Of a DNA stretch of 13,815 nucleotides, positions 6,428-13,713 are shown piece by piece. Every line of letters starts with the position of its first letter. The stretch's first letter is position 1. The notes below the pieces were generated by a model. The model had not been told where the DNA came from. It searched no databases and was given only the letters and a program-made list of their open reading frames with translations. The translations under genes and the position numbers were made by a program. This stretch comes from JANQEA01 sp964530075. Its GTDB lineage: Bacteria > Bipolaricaulota > Bipolaricaulia > UBA7950 > UBA9294. The DNA is taken from the NCBI GenBank assembly GCA_964530075.1, contig CAZGXU010000051.1, forward strand, positions 1-13,815, given 5' to 3'.

Positions 6428-6804
6428 TGGACGATCGAGAGCTGTTGCGGCTGGCGAACGAAGCGCGTGCGAACGCGTACGCCCCGTACTCGGGGTTCCC
6501 CGTCGGGGCCGCCCTCCTCTGCGAGGACGGGACGGTCTACACCGGTGCGAACGTGGAGAGCGAGGTGAACGGGCTGTCCCTCTGCGCCGAGCGCGTGGCG
6601 CTGTTCAAGGCGATCTCCGAGGGACAGCACCGGTTCGAGAAGCTCGCCGTGTCGTGCGCGTCGGACCACTGTCGGCCGTGCGGGGCCTGTCGCCAGGTTC
6701 TCCACGAGCACGCGCCGGAGATGGAAGTCCTGATGGGAAGCCCGGAAGGATCGTTCGTCCGGACGACGGTGCGCGATCTCCTCCCCGACGCGTTCTCGCT
6801 TTAG
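6427..6804 (+). CDS. cdd: Cytidine deaminase
   Basis: Cytidine deaminase converts cytidine and deoxycytidine to uridine and deoxyuridine in pyrimidine salvage. The 125-residue protein is typical of the small tetrameric form. The zinc site is complete: Cys53 and the proton-shuttling Glu55 in the CAE motif, and Cys85 and Cys88 in PCGACRQ. The substrate loop near the start (AYAPYSGFPVGAAL, about 18-31) and the NVESEVNGLSLCAER segment are also present. The ATG at 6427 shares its A with the upstream TGA. A ribosome binding site matching the 16S 3' end (GGTGATCC, 6412-6419) lies inside the upstream gene. The gene faces pyrimidine-nucleoside phosphorylase, which would use its uridine product. Confidence 0.96.
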   Translation: MDDRELLRLANEARANAYAPYSGFPVGAALLCEDGTVYTGANVESEVNGLSLCAERVALFKAISEGQHRFEKLAVSCASDHCRPCGACRQVLHEHAPEMEVLMGSPEGSFVRTTVRDLLPDAFSL

Positions 6805-6837
6805 CCGATCGAGATTCGCGCGGAACGGGAAAGCCGA

Positions 6838-6857
6838 AGGGAAGGCTCAGGCTCCCT
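6838..6857. terminator. Weak hairpin between convergent cdd and pdp
   Basis: AGGGA (6838-6842) pairs with TCCCT (6853-6857), and GC pairs with GC around a TCAG loop, with a two-base bulge. It lies in the 73-bp gap between two converging genes. It has no T-tract on either strand, so termination by it is doubtful. Confidence 0.25.
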
Positions 6858-6877
6858 CAAGCGACTCGTGAGCGGGG

Positions 6878-8197
6878 CTACGGGTCACCGACGATCCGCT
6901 CGACGATGAGCTCCGGCGGCGCGACGTCCGCGGACTCCGGATCGATCCCGTAGGCCGCCTCGACCATCCGACAGGCCGCATCGAGGTGGGCCTCTTGGTC
7001 GACGTGAAGGACGGCGAGGAGCCCGTCCTTCTCCACCCGGTCGCCGACCTTGTGAACGAGCTCGACCCCGACGGCCGGGTCGATCGACTCCTCCTTGGTG
7101 AGCCGCCCCGCCCCGAGCAGGTTGGCCGCGCGGCCGATCGCGAGCGCGTCGAGGGAGCGGACGACGCCGGCGCGCGGTGCGCGGGCCTCCACCCTCCGTG
7201 CGGCGCGGGGGAGGAGGGATGGATCCTCGATCACCGCGGGGTTCCCGCCCTGGTTGGCGATCAGCTCGGCGAACTTGGCGAGGGCGGAGCCGTCGTGGAG
7301 GAGACGATCGAGCCGACCGACCGCCGCCTGCCGATCCTCGAGGACGCCGGCGAACGCCACGAGCTCGGCCCCCAGCTCGCAGCAGAGGCGCGACAGGTCC
7401 TCGGGCCCCTCGCCGCGGAGGGTATCGATCGCTTCCTCGACCTCGAGGGCGTTCCCGACCATCCGCCCCAACGGCTGCGACATGTCGGTGATCAGCGCGG
7501 CCATCTTCCGCCCGAGCTTCGCGCCGATGGCGACGAGCGATTCGGCGAGCCTGCGCGAGTCCTCGAGCCTCGGGAGGAACGCGCCGGCGCCGGTCTTGAC
7601 GTCGATGACGATCGCCTGGGCACCGCCGGCGATCTTCTTCGACATGATCGACGAGACGATCAGCGGGAGCGAGTCGACCGTCGCCGTGACGTCGCGCAGC
7701 TCATAGAGGATCCGGTCGGCCGGGACCATGTCCTCGGTGTGATCGGCGAGGGCGAGCTTCGTCCGGCGGACGAGGTCGAGGAACCGGTCGCGCGACAGGT
7801 CGGCGCGGAACCCGGGGATCGATTCGAGCTTGTCGATCGTGCCCCCGGTGTGCCCCAGGGCGCGGCCTGAGAGCTTCGCCACCGTCAGCCCCGCGGCGGC
7901 GAGAAGGGGGATGAGGACCAGGGTCGTCGTGTCGCCGACGCCCCCGGTCGAGTGCTTGTCGACGGTGAACCCACCCAGGTCCTCCGGGGTGAACATCGAG
8001 CCGGAGCGGGCCATCACGTCGGTCAGGATCGCCGCCTCCTCATCGGTCATCCCGCGGAGGCGGATGGCCATGAGCAGGGCGGCGCTCTGGTACTCGGGGA
8101 TCGTCCGACGGACGGCTCCGGCGATCCAGTGCTCGATCTCCTCTCGGGAGAGCTCTCCCCCGTCGCGCTTCTTCGCGATCAGGTCGACCGTGTTCAT
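6878..8197 (-). CDS. pdp: Pyrimidine-nucleoside phosphorylase
   Basis: The enzyme splits uridine, deoxyuridine or thymidine with phosphate to a free base and (deoxy)ribose-1-phosphate. The 439-residue protein is full length. It shows the phosphate-binding KHSTGGVGDTTT at about 81-92 and the family signature SGRALGHTGGTIDKLESIPG at about 110-129. It also has LRDVTATVDSLPLI with the substrate-binding arginine, SSIMSKKIAGG, and IDVKTGAGAF. The SSIMSKK and DVKTGAGAF segments resemble the Bacillus-type dual-specificity phosphorylase (Pdp) more than E. coli DeoA, so deoA is the alternative name. The ATG at 8197 begins 11 bases after the GNAT stop and has no clear ribosome binding site, suggesting coupled translation. 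The gene converges on cdd. Confidence 0.95.
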   Translation of the reverse strand: MNTVDLIAKKRDGGELSREEIEHWIAGAVRRTIPEYQSAALLMAIRLRGMTDEEAAILTDVMARSGSMFTPEDLGGFTVDKHSTGGVGDTTTLVLIPLLAAAGLTVAKLSGRALGHTGGTIDKLESIPGFRADLSRDRFLDLVRRTKLALADHTEDMVPADRILYELRDVTATVDSLPLIVSSIMSKKIAGGAQAIVIDVKTGAGAFLPRLEDSRRLAESLVAIGAKLGRKMAALITDMSQPLGRMVGNALEVEEAIDTLRGEGPEDLSRLCCELGAELVAFAGVLEDRQAAVGRLDRLLHDGSALAKFAELIANQGGNPAVIEDPSLLPRAARRVEARAPRAGVVRSLDALAIGRAANLLGAGRLTKEESIDPAVGVELVHKVGDRVEKDGLLAVLHVDQEAHLDAACRMVEAAYGIDPESADVAPPELIVERIVGDP

Positions 8198-8208
8198 GAA
8201 AAGCCATT

Positions 8209-8715
8209 CTAGAACGAGGGATCGGGGCGTTCAACTCGGAGCTGGTAGAGGAGGGTTTCGCTCGCCCGACAGCCGAGGGATTCGTAGAGAGCGCGGGCCG
8301 GACGGTTGTCCGGCCGACTCAGAAGCCGGATCCCGGCGAGGCCCTGCTCGCGTGCGAGGTCGACGGCGGAGCGCATCAGCGCGCGGCCGATCCCGCGACA
8401 CCGGTGCTCGGCGAGGACGTGCAACTCGTCGAGGTAGAGGAAGCCGACGCGTCTGTCGAGCTTGGGGACGCGCGTGAGGATCGCCAGGCCGGCCGGCCGG
8501 CCGCGTCGGTAGGCGAGAAGGAGCCAGACCGAGTCCGAAGAGAGGGCGTCGTATCGGGAGAGGCTCTCGGCCATCTCACGCGGCGCGCGAGCGCCGGCCT
8601 CCGGATCGTCGGGGTGGTCCTCGGCCTCGATTCGGGCGACCAACAGCTCCAGGTCGTCGCGCTGTCGCTCGGCGGCGCGGACGACCGCGATCTCCCGTTC
8701 GCGCTTCTCATCCAT
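8209..8715 (-). CDS. GNAT-family N-acetyltransferase
   Basis: This is a 168-residue protein of the GNAT fold, which transfers an acetyl group from acetyl-CoA to an amine. Evidence is the central strand LYLDELHVLAEHRCRGIGRALM at about 93-114, with the CoA pyrophosphate-binding motif RCRGIG at 105-110. The C-terminal RPDNRPARALYESLGCR is typical of motif B. The substrate cannot be predicted. The ATG at 8715 is the best start by family fit, but no clear ribosome binding site precedes it. A GTG at 8739 would add eight residues. It is the first gene of a two-gene unit with pdp, 11 bp apart. A functional link to pyrimidine salvage is not evident. Confidence 0.85.
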   Translation of the reverse strand: MDEKREREIAVVRAAERQRDDLELLVARIEAEDHPDDPEAGARAPREMAESLSRYDALSSDSVWLLLAYRRGRPAGLAILTRVPKLDRRVGFLYLDELHVLAEHRCRGIGRALMRSAVDLAREQGLAGIRLLSRPDNRPARALYESLGCRASETLLYQLRVERPDPSF

Positions 8716-8761
8716 GGCCAGACGATACCGGAGACACACCGGGAGTGGAAGGGCGCGGCCG

Positions 8762-8791
8762 TCGATGGATCGCGCCCCGACGCGGTATACT
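8762..8791 (+). promoter_or_regulatory. Probable promoter of the 70-residue protein gene
   Basis: TATACT at 8786-8791 is a good -10 in otherwise GC-rich sequence, placing a start near 8798 and a very short leader before ATG 8812. The -35 is weak: TCGATG at 8762-8767 with an 18-bp spacer. GTATAC is palindromic, so the minus strand reads TATACC (plus 8784-8789), which may serve the divergent GNAT gene. Confidence 0.4.
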
Positions 8792-8811
8792 GTGGGCCTG
8801 GAGGTGGGCCG

Positions 8812-9024
8812 ATGCCGAGTTTCCCGAGGTTTCTCTTCCGGGTGAAGGATCGCCAGATCGAGGAAGAAGCGCGCAAGATGGTCGACGCGTTCGGGATCGA
8901 CGATATCGAGATCCGCCGTGACGACACGATCAAGGACGCGTGGCTCGAGGACAACGTGGCGCTGAAGACGACGTTCGGGCTCGAGGACATCCAGGAGTAC
9001 TTGGAAGGGCTGACTTTCAGTTAG
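8812..9024 (+). CDS. Small acidic protein of unknown function (70 residues)
   Basis: I do not recognise this protein. The ATG at 8812 has a strong ribosome binding site, GGAGGTG at 8800-8806, and a plausible promoter just upstream, so it is probably a real gene. The first 13 residues are basic and aromatic (MPSFPRFLFRVKD). The rest is acidic with likely helices at about 14-27 and 57-66, and strand-like IDDIEIRRDD and NVALKTTF in between. There is no signal peptide, cysteine pair or membrane segment. It is alone on its strand, with GNAT-pdp diverging on one side and the phn operon converging on the other. Confidence 0.7.
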   Translation: MPSFPRFLFRVKDRQIEEEARKMVDAFGIDDIEIRRDDTIKDAWLEDNVALKTTFGLEDIQEYLEGLTFS

Positions 9025-9043
9025 TCTCAGATAACGCCCCGAA

Positions 9044-9057
9044 GGAGCCCGGGTTCC
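9044..9057. terminator. Small hairpin between the 70-residue gene and phnE2
   Basis: GGAGC (9044-9048) pairs with GTTCC (9053-9057), one pair being a wobble, around a CCGG loop. It lies in the 34-bp gap between converging genes. There is no T-tract, so it is at most a weak terminator. Confidence 0.25.
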
Positions 9058-9058
9058 G

Positions 9059-10342
9059 CTAGGTGGGCCGCGCGCGGGCCCTACGTCTGGTGGGCCCGGT
9101 TTCGAGACGGGCTCTCATCCGAGCCGAGATGTAGTCGATCGCCCAGACGGTTCCCATGATCAGGAGCATGAGCATCGACGCTTGGCTCCACTTCCAGTAC
9201 CGCGTATAGAGGTAGAGTTGCTGGCCGATTCCGCCCCCTGCGACGATTCCGATGATCGTGGCCATTCGAACGTTGATATCCCATCGGTAAAGGGTGAAAG
9301 ACAGGTATGGATTGACGATCTGGGGGACGATGCCGTACAGGATGACCTGCAGTCTGCTCGCGCCCGTGGCGCGGATCGCCTCCACCGGGCCCTGGTCGAT
9401 CGACTCGAGCTGCTCCGAGTAGAGCTTCGTCAGATCCGCGATCGAATGAACCCAGAGCGCCAGCATCCCCGGGAAGGTCCCCAATCGAACCCAGAGCACG
9501 AAGATCACCGCCCAGATCAGCGGCTCGATGGAGCGTGTGATACTCATGATGATCCGCACGATCGTGTAGACGAAGCGACCGATGATGCCGGTGGTCAGGT
9601 TCCGGGCAGCGAGGAAGCTGAGGGGTGCAGCGAAGACGACCCCGAACAGCGTCGCCAGAAGCGACATGAAGAGCGTTTCGACGAGCAATCCGAGTCCCTC
9701 GCCCATGATTGACCAATCAGGGTGAACGAGGCCTCTTAGGACGATCTGTGCGCGTCCTGCCCCGGTGAACAGCCGCAGGAGCTTGATCTGGGTAATATAC
9801 GTGGCCGTGATCAGCGTGAGCACGAGGAGCAGTACCGTCGCGGCGCCGGCGGACGTTCTGTACCAGACGACCTTTGCTAAACTTGCCCTCTCGTGCCTGA
9901 CCAGCGCCGTGCCGCTGATCATGTCGAACAGGGTCAGCCGTCGCTTGCTGCACGCTGCCGCGAGCATGCCAACGACCGTGAATCCAAGGACCTGAAACGA
10001 CACGAAGCGCAGGAGCCGCTGAAGGAAGCTCGGTCGCTCACGGTCTTCATCGGTCGGACGCAGAGCGAGCCGCCCGAAATTCATTCCCAAGGAGACTCCG
10101 AAGGATTCCCACGCGACGGCGATCTCGAGCGAAAGGACGAAGACAAGCCACCACGGCATCAGCAGGTAGTGCTCCTCGCCGAGCACGATCCGGCTGAAGC
10201 AGTACGTGCCCATGACGAACGCGTAGAAGACCGCGATCCCGTCCAGGAGGAGGCAAAGAATCTGGGGCTGAAGGGCACGCCTTACGAGACGACCTCTCGC
10301 CAGGATCCGTGCGAATCGCGTGTGCCTACCTTCTCCGATCAT
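9059..10342 (-). CDS. phnE: PhnE-type ABC transporter permease with N-terminal RDD-like domain (second permease)
   Basis: This inner-membrane permease belongs to a phosphonate-type importer. The C-terminal 265 residues (about 160-427) match PhnE: VETLFMSLLATLFG, PLSFLAARNL, the cytoplasmic EAA loop that contacts the ATPase (VEAIRATGASRLQVILYGIVPQI, about 320-342), and LYRWDINVRMATIIG with GGGGIGQ. The first 155 residues are extra and resemble an RDD domain: CLLLDGIAVFYAF at about 30-42, WESFGVSLGM at about 78-87, and KRRLTLFDMISGTALV at about 133-148, the typical RDD end. Usual PhnE is about 250-290 residues. The ATG at 10342 lies one base after the phnE1 stop (TAG-C-ATG). A longer in-frame extension to 10612 only overlaps phnE1. 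The tail is Arg-rich. Confidence 0.9.
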   Translation of the reverse strand: MIGEGRHTRFARILARGRLVRRALQPQILCLLLDGIAVFYAFVMGTYCFSRIVLGEEHYLLMPWWLVFVLSLEIAVAWESFGVSLGMNFGRLALRPTDEDRERPSFLQRLLRFVSFQVLGFTVVGMLAAACSKRRLTLFDMISGTALVRHERASLAKVVWYRTSAGAATVLLLVLTLITATYITQIKLLRLFTGAGRAQIVLRGLVHPDWSIMGEGLGLLVETLFMSLLATLFGVVFAAPLSFLAARNLTTGIIGRFVYTIVRIIMSITRSIEPLIWAVIFVLWVRLGTFPGMLALWVHSIADLTKLYSEQLESIDQGPVEAIRATGASRLQVILYGIVPQIVNPYLSFTLYRWDINVRMATIIGIVAGGGIGQQLYLYTRYWKWSQASMLMLLIMGTVWAIDYISARMRARLETGPTRRRARARPT

Positions 10343-10343
10343 G

Positions 10344-11798
10344 CTAGGTGATCCTCTCCCGCACGCGGCCGCTGATGTAGTCCATCGTCCACACCACCGC
10401 AATGATCGTGACCACGACCGCTCCCACCTTTTCCCAATCGAGGTCGTTTCGGTAGTAGAATAGGATCCGCCCGATTCCGCCGCCGCCGACGAGACCGATG
10501 ACCGTCGACATACGCACGTTGATGTCCCATCGGTACATCGTGAACGCCATGAACGAGGGAATGATCTGAGGAATGATCCCGTACACGATGATCTGCCACC
10601 GGCGTGCTCCAACAGCAGTCATCGCTTCCACCGGTCCTGGATCGATCGACTCGACCTGTTCCGAGTAGAGCTTGCCGAGCGCGGCCACGGTGTGAACGGC
10701 AAGGGCAATGACCCCTGCGAACGGTCCGAAACTGACCCACACGGCAAAGATGATCGCCCAGATGAGGACCTCGACCGATCGGAAGATATTGAAGAACGCA
10801 CGCGTCAAGGTGTAGATTGCCCAACCGAGAGGTCCTTTACCCGTGAGATTGCGGGCCCCGAGGAAGCTGAGGGGGAACGCGAAGACGAAGCCGAGCAAGG
10901 TCGCCATCAGCGCCATGAAGATGGTTTCCACCATGGCGCTGCCGATGCTGTCCTTGAGTACTGGATCGGTCACAGCGAACGTCGAGAAGTCCGGATTGAC
11001 CAGCCGCCCCAGCGTCCTCGCCATCAACGGTGCCCGGTGGATCAGGTTCCCGAGGTCGACATCGACCAATAGCCATCCGACGCAGAGTGTGATTGCGATG
11101 AGTACAAACGCCATGATCCCGGAACTCGTCTGGAACCACCGTCTCGGTCGTCTGGAGACATCCGCGAGCTCGTCGGCCGAGATGAGACGGACTCCGGCGA
11201 GCCGGTCGACCTGCGGGCCCCCGCCTCCCCGGGCGCCCCACAGCCACCGCAGCCAAGCAAGCGCGGTGACCCCCAGAGCCGTCCCTCCGACCAGAAGGAC
11301 GGCGACCGCTGCGAGGCTGAAGAGGAGCGTCGAGGACCACGCGCCGAACGGCCAGAGAGCCACGCCGGGAAGAAACGACACGGACGCTCTTGCGGCGAGG
11401 CCGAAGAACAGCGCCCCCATACCCGCAAGCGGAGTGATGAGAAGGGAGAACGCGCACAGCGTCGTGGTCCAGGAAAGCAACTCGAGTGGAGTTCGTCGGA
11501 TTCGGTCCGTTAACGTCGCGGGAGAGAGATCCGATCGGACCAACGTCAACCCTTGCGCTTTGTGGCCGATGGTTGTTCCGAAGGCCTCCCACACAAACGC
11601 GGCCGCGAAGCTCCCGGCAATGGCCAGCGGCCATCCGTACGTCGGAAACGTCAGCGCGTCGTGCACGCTGAGTGCGAAGAACGTCTTGTAGAGGTAGTTG
11701 ATCAGGAAGAACGTACAGTACGACAGGTATCCCCAGATGGCCCAGTCGAGCACCAACGCCGCGATCCGGTTCTTGGGGACGAGCGGTCTCTTGAACAT
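10344..11798 (-). CDS. phnE: PhnE-type ABC transporter permease with extra N-terminal membrane domain (first permease)
   Basis: This 484-residue inner-membrane permease has a PhnE core at about 225-484: PLSFLGARNLTGKGPLG at about 309-325, the EAA loop VEAMTAVGARRWQIIVYGIIPQI at about 390-412, and MYRWDINVRMSTVIG with GGGGIGR. The core is clearly paralogous to the second permease. About 220 residues precede it. They begin like an RDD domain (NRIAALVLDWAIWGYL at 10-25, WEAFGTTIGHKAQGLTLV at 70-87), but the usual RDD end motif is missing and further hydrophobic segments follow at about 108-130 and 150-185. A Gly-rich linker (190-194) joins the parts. The ATG at 11798 is three bases after the phnC stop. 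The two permeases probably form a heterodimer, by analogy with phnCDE1E2 operons. Confidence 0.9.
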   Translation of the reverse strand: MFKRPLVPKNRIAALVLDWAIWGYLSYCTFFLINYLYKTFFALSVHDALTFPTYGWPLAIAGSFAAAFVWEAFGTTIGHKAQGLTLVRSDLSPATLTDRIRRTPLELLSWTTTLCAFSLLITPLAGMGALFFGLAARASVSFLPGVALWPFGAWSSTLLFSLAAVAVLLVGGTALGVTALAWLRWLWGARGGGGPQVDRLAGVRLISADELADVSRRPRRWFQTSSGIMAFVLIAITLCVGWLLVDVDLGNLIHRAPLMARTLGRLVNPDFSTFAVTDPVLKDSIGSAMVETIFMALMATLLGFVFAFPLSFLGARNLTGKGPLGWAIYTLTRAFFNIFRSVEVLIWAIIFAVWVSFGPFAGVIALAVHTVAALGKLYSEQVESIDPGPVEAMTAVGARRWQIIVYGIIPQIIPSFMAFTMYRWDINVRMSTVIGLVGGGGIGRILFYYRNDLDWEKVGAVVVTIIAVVWTMDYISGRVRERIT

Positions 11799-11801
11799 CG
11801 C

Positions 11802-12578
11802 CTACCGGATTTCCACTTCTTCGGCATCCTCGCCGTAGATCTCCTTGAACTTCGCCGCGTCGATCTCCTTCGGGAGTCCTTCGAATACGATCTGTCCATC
11901 CTTCAAGGCAAGGATGCGGGTCCCGTAGCGGCGGGCAAGGGAGAGGAAGTGGAGCGCACAGATGACCGTGACCCCGTCTTTCTTCATCTGCTCAAGGTAT
12001 TGCAAGATCGAGTTGGACGTTGCCGGATCGAGTGCGGAAACCGGTTCGTCGGCGAACATCACCTCGGGATCTTGCATGATTGCACGGGCGATCCCGACCC
12101 GCTGTTGCTGCCCCCCGGAGAGTTGATCGGCGCGCACATACATCTTCTCCGAGAGACCGACTTGTTCGAGGCTCTCCTTGGCCCTTCGGATGTCCTCTTT
12201 GGAGAATCTGCCCACCATTGACCGAAGCGCGGGCGTGTATCCGAGCCGGCCGGCGAGGACGTTCGTGAGAACTGACGACCGTTTGACGAGGTTGAACTGC
12301 TGGAAGACCATGCCGATCTTCCGGCGGACATGGCGGAGCTGGATTCCCCGGGCAGCCGTCACATCGATCCCATCGAGGTAGACCTTGCCGGACGTCGGCT
12401 CGATCAACCGATTCATGCATCGAAGAAGCGTCGACTTGCCGGACCCGGAAAGCCCGATGAGAATGAGGAACTCACCCCTATCGACGTGGAGACTTACATC
12501 GCGGAGGGCGAGCACCTCCCCGCGCTCGTAGACCTTGGTCAGATGGTCAACCTGCAACTGTGATGCGATCGTTGACAT
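11802..12578 (-). CDS. phnC: Phosphonate-type ABC transporter ATP-binding protein
   Basis: This 258-residue ATPase would power the importer. All nucleotide-binding motifs are intact: Walker A GLSGSGKST (42-50), Q-loop VFQQFN (91-96), signature LSGGQQQR (153-160), Walker B VMFADEP (173-179) with Glu178, D-loop SALD (181-184), and H-loop His210 in ICALHFLSLARRYG. The last segment, with SLARRYGTRILALKDGQIVFEG, is close to the PhnC consensus. The ATG at 12578 has no clear ribosome binding site. The leader between phnD and this gene is mostly taken up by a strong hairpin. The stop is three bases before phnE1, so the ATPase and both permeases look tightly coupled. Confidence 0.95.
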   Translation of the reverse strand: MSTIASQLQVDHLTKVYERGEVLALRDVSLHVDRGEFLILIGLSGSGKSTLLRCMNRLIEPTSGKVYLDGIDVTAARGIQLRHVRRKIGMVFQQFNLVKRSSVLTNVLAGRLGYTPALRSMVGRFSKEDIRRAKESLEQVGLSEKMYVRADQLSGGQQQRVGIARAIMQDPEVMFADEPVSALDPATSNSILQYLEQMKKDGVTVICALHFLSLARRYGTRILALKDGQIVFEGLPKEIDAAKFKEIYGEDAEEVEIR

Positions 12579-12590
12579 TGGACTAGGAAG

Positions 12591-12618
12591 CGCGGGAGGG
12601 GGAACACCCCCTCCCGCG
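12591..12618. promoter_or_regulatory. Perfect 12-bp hairpin between phnD and phnC
   Basis: CGCGGGAGGGGG (12591-12602) is perfectly complementary to CCCCCTCCCGCG (12607-12618), with a four-base loop. It sits in the 63-bp gap between the phnD stop and phnC start and would form in the operon mRNA. No T-tract follows, so it is not a classic intrinsic terminator. It more likely protects the 3' end of a phnD transcript or attenuates downstream expression, which would favour excess binding protein. Confidence 0.8.
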
Positions 12619-12641
12619 AGGGTTGAACTCTCGTGAGCGGC

Positions 12642-13679
12642 CTAGCGCTCGGGAACGTCGTAGCCTCTCGCCCGTCGGAACGGATCATAGACTGCATCCG
12701 TCGTCCGTTGGACGTTGTCCCACTCGTAGAAGTTCGGATCGCCGAACGTAGCCTTCCCTTCGTCGGTGGTGATGAAGTCGATGATCGCCTGCGTGATCAG
12801 CGCTTTGTCGTCCTCCGGGAATCCGGGCACGAACGACACCCCGTCGTTCGGGATGACGTCCGAAAGCGCGAGAACCTGGATCTTCTCGATGATGTCGGGC
12901 ATCGAGCCGTCCTGCAGGAAGGCCTGACGCAGATCCTTGACGTACCAGGCGAGGTCGCCGGTGATTCGCCCGACGGTCTCGCCCCACGCCTCGACCGGAT
13001 CGTCGTTCCAGATTCCGAGCTCGAGCGGCATGCCGGGTTCCCATTGGAATCCCATCTGGCGCAGGACGACGGGCGCCTGCGGCGGGCTCCAGAAGCCGGT
13101 GATGAAGTCGACGTCGCCGTTGTACAGGGCGATCATCGACGCGTCGTGCGAACCGGTCTCGAGGCCGGGACCTGGGGTGATTCCGAGGAATTGGAGCTGC
13201 GCGTTGGGCATCCTGAACCCGGACGTGGAACCCGGATATGGGTAGCCCCACGTCTTCCCTTCGAGGTCATATAGGGACGTGTAGCCCGCGTCGCGGGGGA
13301 CGTAGTACCCCGTCCAGTAGCCGATGTAGCCGTTTCGCACGGCAATTAGCGTCAGATCGATCTGTTCGCCGGTGACGGCGAGCGTCTCCACGAACGCATC
13401 GAGATACGCGGCGGTGGACAAGAACCCGAAGACGTCCGCCTCGGCCGTTGCGTACTCCGAAATCGCGGCCGGGATGTCGGGCGTCATGAACGCCTCGATC
13501 TCGAGTCCGGTGATCCGTGTCAGGGCCTCAGCGATCTCATCGCCGATCCGTGCGACGGCAGCGACGTCCGTTGAAGGGACGAGAATGAGTCGGTACGGAT
13601 GATCCTTCGTACCTTGAGCGAAGCCGATGACTCCGATGACCAGGACGGCCATCAGGGACAGAGCAAGGACCTTACGCAT
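12642..13679 (-). CDS. phnD: Phosphonate-type ABC transporter substrate-binding protein
   Basis: This periplasmic receptor of 345 residues delivers substrate to the permeases. It begins with a signal peptide (MRKV, hydrophobic core to about residue 20, likely cleavage near AQG at 21-23) without a lipobox cysteine, so it should be soluble rather than lipid-anchored. The PhnD/PtxB-like fold is supported by LILVPSTDVAAVAR at about 31-44 and ADVFGFLSTAAYLDA at about 81-95. The anion-binding loop is GSTSGF at 150-155, followed by GSHDASMIALYNGDVDF at about 176-192 with His178, equivalent to ligand-contact residues in E. coli PhnD. The ATG at 13679 has a perfect ribosome binding site, AGGAGGT (13685-13691 on the plus strand), five bases upstream. 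Substrate could be phosphonate, phosphite, hypophosphite or another small anion. Confidence 0.93.
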   Translation of the reverse strand: MRKVLALSLMAVLVIGVIGFAQGTKDHPYRLILVPSTDVAAVARIGDEIAEALTRITGLEIEAFMTPDIPAAISEYATAEADVFGFLSTAAYLDAFVETLAVTGEQIDLTLIAVRNGYIGYWTGYYVPRDAGYTSLYDLEGKTWGYPYPGSTSGFRMPNAQLQFLGITPGPGLETGSHDASMIALYNGDVDFITGFWSPPQAPVVLRQMGFQWEPGMPLELGIWNDDPVEAWGETVGRITGDLAWYVKDLRQAFLQDGSMPDIIEKIQVLALSDVIPNDGVSFVPGFPEDDKALITQAIIDFITTDEGKATFGDPNFYEWDNVQRTTDAVYDPFRRARGYDVPER

Positions 13680-13713
13680 GGTGCACCTCCTGTGATGCGA
13701 ACCTCCGGGATGA

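Noticed and set aside
6986..7870. 294-codon open frame antisense to the phosphorylase gene
   Set aside because: It has no ribosome binding site or recognisable domain, and the opposite strand encodes an intact conserved enzyme.
10343..10612. N-terminal extension of the second permease by 90 codons
   Set aside because: It would overlap the conserved PhnE core of the first permease in another frame. The ATG at 10342, one base after the first permease's stop, fits the operon.
12591..12618. Intrinsic terminator after phnD
   Set aside because: The stem is strong, but no run of T follows on the transcribed strand, and phnC and the permeases downstream have no other visible promoter.
12633..13274. 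Open frame antisense to phnD, 213 codons
   Set aside because: It mirrors the phnD codons, has no motif, and its start lies in the phnD stop region without a promoter.
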